Source of the DNA: Brachypodium distachyon | Taxonomy: Eukaryota > Streptophyta > Magnoliopsida > Poales > Poaceae | DNA: 64,000 bases | NCBI RefSeq assembly: GCF_000005505.3 | Contig: NC_016134.3 | Location: 13,870,624 to 13,934,623 of the forward strand | Direction of reading: 5' to 3' | Shown here: positions 58,851-64,000 of the stretch, one piece after another | How positions within the stretch are numbered: the stretch's first letter is position 1 | Layout: every line of letters begins with the position of its first letter | The notes under the pieces: generated by a model | The model's input: only the letters and a program-made list of their open reading frames with translations | Databases searched by the model: none | Told to the model about the DNA's origin: nothing | Program-made: the position numbers and the translations under genes

Positions 58851-60100
58851 TAAGCTAGAAATGACAGGCAAGTGCTCCCAAAGCCCACTTCAGCCCATAC
58901 TGTCGTCCCTGGCCCAGGCCATGAGGCCCAACACGCAGACGCCGAGACCGGGGATGTGGGGATCGAACGAATCAAATCGGGGACTCCTGCGTGCTGCGTG
59001 CTGCGTTCAGTGTGCGTGCGGAACTCGAGAGGCAGCCGCCACCGCCCGCTGCCGCCGGCCACCGCAGTCCGCCACCGCCCGCCGCCGCTCTTACAGACTC
59101 CAGGACCCCCCTCCTTCCTCCCCTCGCCTCGCCTATCCAGATGAGGCCGGCGTCTCCCCTCGGCCCCGCCAGCGGCGCTTGGGGTCGCCGCCCGCTGGGC
59201 CCTGGGCTCGCCGTCGTGCGTTCCGGCCTCCCTGCCCCGGTACCGCTTCGGCCCAGTCGGTAATGCCCACTCTCTCACTTTGCTTGCTCCTCTTCGGCTC
59301 TGGCTCTGCCCACTGTTCTCTCGCCAAATGTCTGTTCTTTCGTTTATAGCAAGTTGATTACTGTACAAATCAAATTAATGTGTGATGGGTTGAGTACAAA
59401 TCAAATTAATGTGTGATTTATTGATATTCAACTTCAACAATTTGCTGTTCCAATTCAATTTTGTACAAATCAAATAAATAGGCGATGAACTGAATATCTT
59501 GAAGAATTAATCATGAGAGCCTCGGATCGATCATCCCTTTGAGTTGTTATGTTTTCTTTTACTATGTATTACCTTAGTGGTTGAATCATTGAATATCCTG
59601 TCCAATTATTAGGACTTATCTTGGAGTGTTTTTTGGCCCAAACTACTTTGGCCCGGGTTGTGAGCATTTCCTGACTCCGCTGTTGGGTTCAGTCGCCTTG
59701 TGGAGTGTGACCTACTCTTATGCCAGGAAATAGAGAGCGAGCGAGGTGTCTATTAGTCGTTTGAGCCATAACAAGACTTCCCATGAGTTGACGTAGATGA
59801 TTCTCTATGCTCTTTATCGGAACGGCCCATACTAGACTTCCTGGACTCAACCCTAGGGCTTTTCCGAACTAGTCTTGGAGCTCCTTAGACCGTCCCCCCA
59901 AGTTTATTCAAATGATGATGAAATGATTTACACCCCCGCTTGGGGGTATTTCTAGCTTTATATGGTCCATGAAAAATGAACATTGATGCCCATTGGCGAC
60001 AGGGTATGATGGGAAGAATTTCCTGAATTTTTTAGTCCTATGCAAAAAACATATAGATTTCAGAGTAAGATCTAGAATTATATAGTACTATACAAAAAAA
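58851..60100 (+). repeat. GC-rich exon-like block (copy c) and AT-rich segment
   Basis: More diverged than copies a and b but with the same order: agaaatgacaggcaagt, atgaggcccaacacgc, ctgcgtgctgcgt, ccgccgccgc, cccagtcg-gtaatgccc, then AT-rich tgtacaaatcaaat repeats, cagtcgccttgtgg and ggcgacagggtatgatgg. The greater divergence suggests that block c split off first. Protein frames are not conserved. Confidence 0.45.
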
Positions 60101-60468
60101 TAACACATACACACAAATCCTTTTGGGGGGCGGCAATTCGCCCCATTTTTCATTTTATAGACGGAAAATACATCTTGAGCACATACATAACCATGATGCT
60201 CAGTGACACTAGAGACACACACATTAAGGACAAATAACCATACACCCTTGAAGAGATAACACGCCTTATCGTTACATTTAGACACCCCAGCTGGCTGCAG
60301 ACAAAAGAATGTACTCACATTTGAATATAAAAACAAGTTCTTCGCACACAAGCAGAATGAACAACAATAAAGCATACATGAATGGACGAACCAATCCTGC
60401 TGAATTGACGGACCGCCATGTAAGCTTGAAATCAAGGAACTGCAGATGCACTTGCCTGCTTGGCTTCA
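60101..60468 (-). other. 3' flank of NLR copy 4
   Basis: Carries the same 3' UTR signature as the other copies (gacaccccagctggctgcag near 60281; cattttatagacggaaaata near 60151). A polyadenylation-like signal would lie near 60160 on the minus strand. Confidence 0.5.
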
Positions 60469-63400
60469 CTACCACCATATTCCATTATTATCAATGAAGT
60501 TTGGATGTGCTTCTATGGCTTCCTTCACCTGATCTGGTAGCCTGATACCATCATTAAACACCATTTCCTTCAACTTGGGAAGGTTGTTGATTCCCGATAG
60601 AGACTCCATCTGGTCGATGAGCCAGACGATCTTTTCAAGCTTAGGAGCTTCTCCAGTTTCGAAGTCGATGTCGGTGATGCCGCCGCCCTCAACAAGAAGA
60701 TACTTGAGATTTTGGAACCCATTGGTCTGGATTATAAGCTTGCTCTCAGAGTGTAATTTAACGTCCCGGAGCTTGAGGCCACGTAGGTTGGGCAAATCTG
60801 CGAGGGACTCCATATCATCCTGGTCCAACACGGTGTTATGAAGAGTTACCTTGGCAAGTTTGCGGCAGCCTCTAGCAAAGAATGGCAGAAGGCGCCCATA
60901 CATTGTGACTCCACTTATGCTCAGGCTTTCAAGAAGCTTGGGTGGGTTCTTACAATGTGCACTTATAGCATCGGCGTCAGGAGGAGTAGCAACAGCCTCA
61001 CTGGGAGGAAGAGGCTTGATCTCTATTGACAGAGACACAAGGCACTCATTCAGATCGCTGATCCCTTGGAGTAAGTTGTCAAGTTGAGCTTTCCAGTCAT
61101 AAATGACCACACCAAAAACCTTCAGTTGCCATAGCTGGCCAACCTCTCTCAGCTCGGTAGCATGATGTTTTGATGCCTGCACACGGGATAGCACTTCCAG
61201 GTCTGTCATTTTCCTGACCTTGTGAGGCATCATGACAGTGGAAAGTATGCTAGCATCACCACCACCAGTGTCATCAAAGCATGCACTTTGACCAGCCATG
61301 TCATCGGAGTATACACTTTGACCAGCCAGCAGACGCTTCAGCTTCAGTAGCATGAGGTGTTTTATGGCGGAGGCGTTCATAGGAGTCCGCCGGATGTCCA
61401 ACACCTCCAGCTGCTGCAGCCTGTTGATCTCCTTAGGCAGCTGAGTGACATCTGTGTTCCGCAGGCTCAGATACTTGAGCAGGATTAACAAGGTGCAGAC
61501 ATTCCTAAGCCATCGTTGGTTGTCTCTCAAGGATGCACAGCCTTCCAGATCCAGGACCTTGACGAGCTTTAATTGAGATGATGCATTGGATGGTTGCTTC
61601 AAGAAGTCGACGATGCTGTCCGAGGGACGGAGCCGGATGTTGCTGAGAATGGAGAAGTGGCGAGCCAAGTGCCGAGACAGGCGTGTGTCCAGAATGTGTT
61701 CTTTCTTGGCCATCTTGGTGATGAAGCTGTACACCAGTGGATGCAACGTGATGCTCTTCACCTTCCCTCCAGCATCAACGTCACTAGGACAGACAAGCCA
61801 TAGGTCGGCAAGAACATCAAAGCAACGCTCTGCCTGACCTACTGAACTTGACCAATCTTGTCTAGTTATCAGTCCTTCCGCAACCCACCGACCTATTAAC
61901 CTTGTCCGGATTATCTTCTCGTTTTTATGGAAGATGGCTAGATACAGCAAGCAGGTCTTGTAATCCCTAGGCAAGTCGTTGTAGGAGAACTTGATCATCT
62001 TGTACCCATTAGTTTCCACGGATCCCCCAAACACCAGGCTGTTGCTCAGCTTGTCGAGTTCTTCTCTGCGCCTCATTGGATTGGCAAACAGAGTATGGAT
62101 GAACATCTTTGTGCAGAACACATCCAGCCTGCACTTCTCCAAGATCTCATGAAAGATTTTGGCACTGTACTTGTCGTCGTCATTCACACGCCGATTTGTA
62201 AGTTGGAGCGCTGTATCGTGGTAGTGTTCAATTGAAGAGTACACGATAGGCTCCGTCCCATAGCAAAACTCGTTGGCACTTTGCATGTATTTGGTGGTAA
62301 CTACCACTGCCATTGAAGTGCAGCCCAAATCTTGCAAGGCCTTTGTGGTCTCTTCCCATTTGTAGCCATAGGCATTTTTTAGAATGATCAGTGTCCTTGT
62401 ACCCTGCAGATGCTTTCTAACCCTCCCTGCGGTTTCTTGAATCAACAGATGCTCTTTCATCCTCTTCAGCACTTGTTCAATCCTCTCCCTGCAGTACTCC
62501 TCATCTTCGCCTGGCGAGAGGGGCGATTCTTTGTCTGACTTATCTTGCTGAAGAAGTGACGTAATTGGCAGCAACTCCGGTTGGATCTGCACTTGAATCT
62601 TCAGCGTGATGTCTCTAATATTCTTCACGATATGATCCTCGCCCGGTTTATCCGTGGCTGCCTTCGCAGGTGCGGTGGCCTGCTTGGGAAGCAGCTCTTG
62701 CAGGATGGCTACAAATTCGGGATGATGCTCCTGGACACCAATCGTGCAGGCATCCTTTTCATCTGCTGATTCCACATATTTCTTCATCTTCTCCGCTGTG
62801 TCTTCAAGGATCGTCTTTTCCTGGGTTTGATCCTCGTCTGCAAGGATGGCGGCATCCTGGAGCAGCACCCGCAAGATGCCGCACAGTACCCCTATGGGTT
62901 CAACACGGTAACCTTTATTACCGGCTTTCTCCAGGTGCTCTTCAATCTTCTCCTCGATCTTCGAAATCTTCTCGTCAATTTCTTCCTCGACCATGCTGAT
63001 CGAGTCATGGACTTCTTCCTCGCCAGATTCCTCCGCTGATTCGCCATCCTCCAGAGCCTCCAGCATGTCACCAAGAAAATCCCTGGGTTCTTTCGGGCAA
63101 AACTGGTCCTCTAAAGTGAAAGCATGGTCGAACTTTTCCGTAACGGAATCATGACTCAGTGCTTCATCTATAAGATCGTTCCCATCCTCTTCATCCGGTG
63201 CTGCAATGGCGATGGCTTGGAACCGACCATCTTCATGTTGTCGCTCGAGCCAGTTCATTAGCGTCTCGGTGCACTTTAAACCAAAGCGAGGCTTTGAGAA
63301 GGCTAGCTCCCTTCGTGGATCATCGTTGGTCGCCCTGTAGTAGTCTTCTTCCAAGTCATGCTCTCCTTCAGCTATAACTCCGGCCGCAGCTTGAAACGCC

Positions 63401-63873
63401 TCCGTCGGCGACATCAGCAGCTTCTCGGAGTCCGCTGCCTTTGCTGGGACCTCGACGCCATACCTGAGCCGCCGCTCGCCAACGTCGCGTGCCCGGGCTT
63501 TGAGGTCGCGCAGCTGGTTCGCTGCGAGGTGCTGGGCCAGTGTCTTCTTCACGAACCAAGGCACCCACCAGACGTATCCCAGCAGGACCCCTCTGGCGCG
63601 GTACACCGCCGGATCACGGCGCCGCAGGTAGATGTCGATGCTGTTGCTGCAGTCGTGAGCGAGGTCGCGGACCTGCTTCATCCACGTGCTCACCTGCTCG
63701 TCGTGCTCCCCGCTGCGGGGAGTCTTCCTGGCGAGGTGCATCAGGAAGCTATTCATGCTCTCCATCTCCTCCTTGATGAACTGCACATCACCACCCACGC
63801 CACCCAGCAGCTGAGCCTCGTCACGGATGACGCTCAACAGTGAGCGGACCGCGCCCCCGGCGAGCTCAGCCAT
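60469..63873 (-). CDS. NLR-like protein, P-loop-less with acidic insert (copy 4, intact)
   Basis: One exon, 1134 aa. Start chosen at the ATG at 63873 ([11 protein letters not shown]), which all four copies share; the frame opens nine bases earlier without an ATG. Domains: Rx-type coiled coil about 1-95 with DCSNSID (74-80) where EDVID is expected; linker to about 215; NB-ARC-like start where IAIAAPDEEDGND (221-233) stands in place of the GxGGxGKT P-loop; acidic, helical insert about 240-480 (ESGEEEVHDS, DEKISKIEEKIEEHLEKA); kinase-2-like RTLIILKN (493-500, acidic pair lost); RNBS-B-like AVVVTTK (522-528); RNBS-D CLLYLAIF (641-648) with RWVAEG (662-667); LHPLV at the MHD position (710-714); LRRs about 770-1130. 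Family role is intracellular immune sensing. Loss of nucleotide-binding motifs suggests a non-canonical mode; that is inference. Confidence 0.88.
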   Translation of the reverse strand: MAELAGGAVRSLLSVIRDEAQLLGGVGGDVQFIKEEMESMNSFLMHLARKTPRSGEHDEQVSTWMKQVRDLAHDCSNSIDIYLRRRDPAVYRARGVLLGYVWWVPWFVKKTLAQHLAANQLRDLKARARDVGERRLRYGVEVPAKAADSEKLLMSPTEAFQAAAGVIAEGEHDLEEDYYRATNDDPRRELAFSKPRFGLKCTETLMNWLERQHEDGRFQAIAIAAPDEEDGNDLIDEALSHDSVTEKFDHAFTLEDQFCPKEPRDFLGDMLEALEDGESAEESGEEEVHDSISMVEEEIDEKISKIEEKIEEHLEKAGNKGYRVEPIGVLCGILRVLLQDAAILADEDQTQEKTILEDTAEKMKKYVESADEKDACTIGVQEHHPEFVAILQELLPKQATAPAKAATDKPGEDHIVKNIRDITLKIQVQIQPELLPITSLLQQDKSDKESPLSPGEDEEYCRERIEQVLKRMKEHLLIQETAGRVRKHLQGTRTLIILKNAYGYKWEETTKALQDLGCTSMAVVVTTKYMQSANEFCYGTEPIVYSSIEHYHDTALQLTNRRVNDDDKYSAKIFHEILEKCRLDVFCTKMFIHTLFANPMRRREELDKLSNSLVFGGSVETNGYKMIKFSYNDLPRDYKTCLLYLAIFHKNEKIIRTRLIGRWVAEGLITRQDWSSSVGQAERCFDVLADLWLVCPSDVDAGGKVKSITLHPLVYSFITKMAKKEHILDTRLSRHLARHFSILSNIRLRPSDSIVDFLKQPSNASSQLKLVKVLDLEGCASLRDNQRWLRNVCTLLILLKYLSLRNTDVTQLPKEINRLQQLEVLDIRRTPMNASAIKHLMLLKLKRLLAGQSVYSDDMAGQSACFDDTGGGDASILSTVMMPHKVRKMTDLEVLSRVQASKHHATELREVGQLWQLKVFGVVIYDWKAQLDNLLQGISDLNECLVSLSIEIKPLPPSEAVATPPDADAISAHCKNPPKLLESLSISGVTMYGRLLPFFARGCRKLAKVTLHNTVLDQDDMESLADLPNLRGLKLRDVKLHSESKLIIQTNGFQNLKYLLVEGGGITDIDFETGEAPKLEKIVWLIDQMESLSGINNLPKLKEMVFNDGIRLPDQVKEAIEAHPNFIDNNGIWW

Positions 63874-64000
63874 CGAACGCAACTGCTGGCACGTACTCCG
63901 TCCACCTAGGCTGGTTTAATTAGTTTAGCATGCTAGCTAAGTATTGCGCCAACAAGAGGCCAAGGAGGATTGCAACAAGGTGTGGACGATATGTTGGTGT
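63874..64000 (-). promoter_or_regulatory. upstream region of NLR copy 4 (window edge)
   Basis: Matches 51263-51400 upstream of copy 3 (tagtttagcatg, tattgcgcc, ccaaggaggattgcaacaaggtgtggacgatatg). The block continues past the window. Confidence 0.5.

Overview
This looks like nuclear DNA from a grass, most likely a Triticeae or other Pooideae species. It is dominated by nested grass-type transposons: copia and gypsy LTR elements, LINEs, CACTA and Mutator-like DNA elements, and Stowaway MITEs with CTCCCTCCGT ends. Host genes are sparse, with GC-rich 5' ends. Nothing prokaryotic is present and no CRISPR array is seen.

The host content is a small cluster of resistance-gene-like (NLR-like) genes and two MATH-BTB genes. 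Four NLR-like copies are visible. Copy 1 (plus strand, 11.8-15.2 kb) has a 25-bp deletion and an in-frame stop. Copy 2 (minus, 35.3-40.6 kb) is split by a solo LTR and has many lesions. Copy 3 (minus, 47.8-51.3 kb) is open except for one 1-bp deletion. Copy 4 (minus, 60.5-63.9 kb) is intact, encoding 1134 aa. All four share an unusual plan: an Rx-type N-terminal coiled coil, an NB-ARC-like domain with no recognisable P-loop, a roughly 240-residue acidic, helical insert between the P-loop position and the kinase-2 position, a well-kept winged-helix region, and C-terminal LRRs. Because the copies share it, this plan predates the duplications and is not simple decay of one copy. Copies 2-4 lie in repeating blocks of about 13 kb, each with a GC-rich exon-like segment facing the 3' end of the NLR.

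Region by region: 0-5.1 kb, copia element A (minus) inserted in a MATH-BTB gene fragment (5.1-5.4 kb). 6.0-8.6 kb, broken CACTA transposase. 9.0-11.6 kb, LINE fragments, one with a clear target-site duplication. 11.8-15.5 kb, NLR copy 1. 16.2-18.0 kb, a non-coding segment duplicated at 43.2-46.0 kb. 20.1-29.0 kb, copia element B, carrying a 3.6-kb gypsy LTR. 29.3-31.9 kb, a second copia remnant and a CACTA end. 32.0-33.2 kb, a full-length MATH-BTB gene. 33.3-40.6 kb, NLR copy 2 block with solo LTR. 40.6-46.2 kb, upstream repeats and the duplicated segment, with a Mutator-like insertion. 46.3-51.3 kb, copy 3 block. 52.2-57.0 kb, a complete non-autonomous gypsy-type element with a perfect 5-bp duplication. 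58.9-63.9 kb, copy 4 block.

The NLR-like and MATH-BTB genes both belong to expanded plant families (immune receptors and CUL3 substrate adaptors), but nothing in the sequence shows that they work together. The strongest lead is the P-loop-less, acid-insert NLR family. All homology statements rest on reading the sequence and on knowledge of the families; no database search was run.
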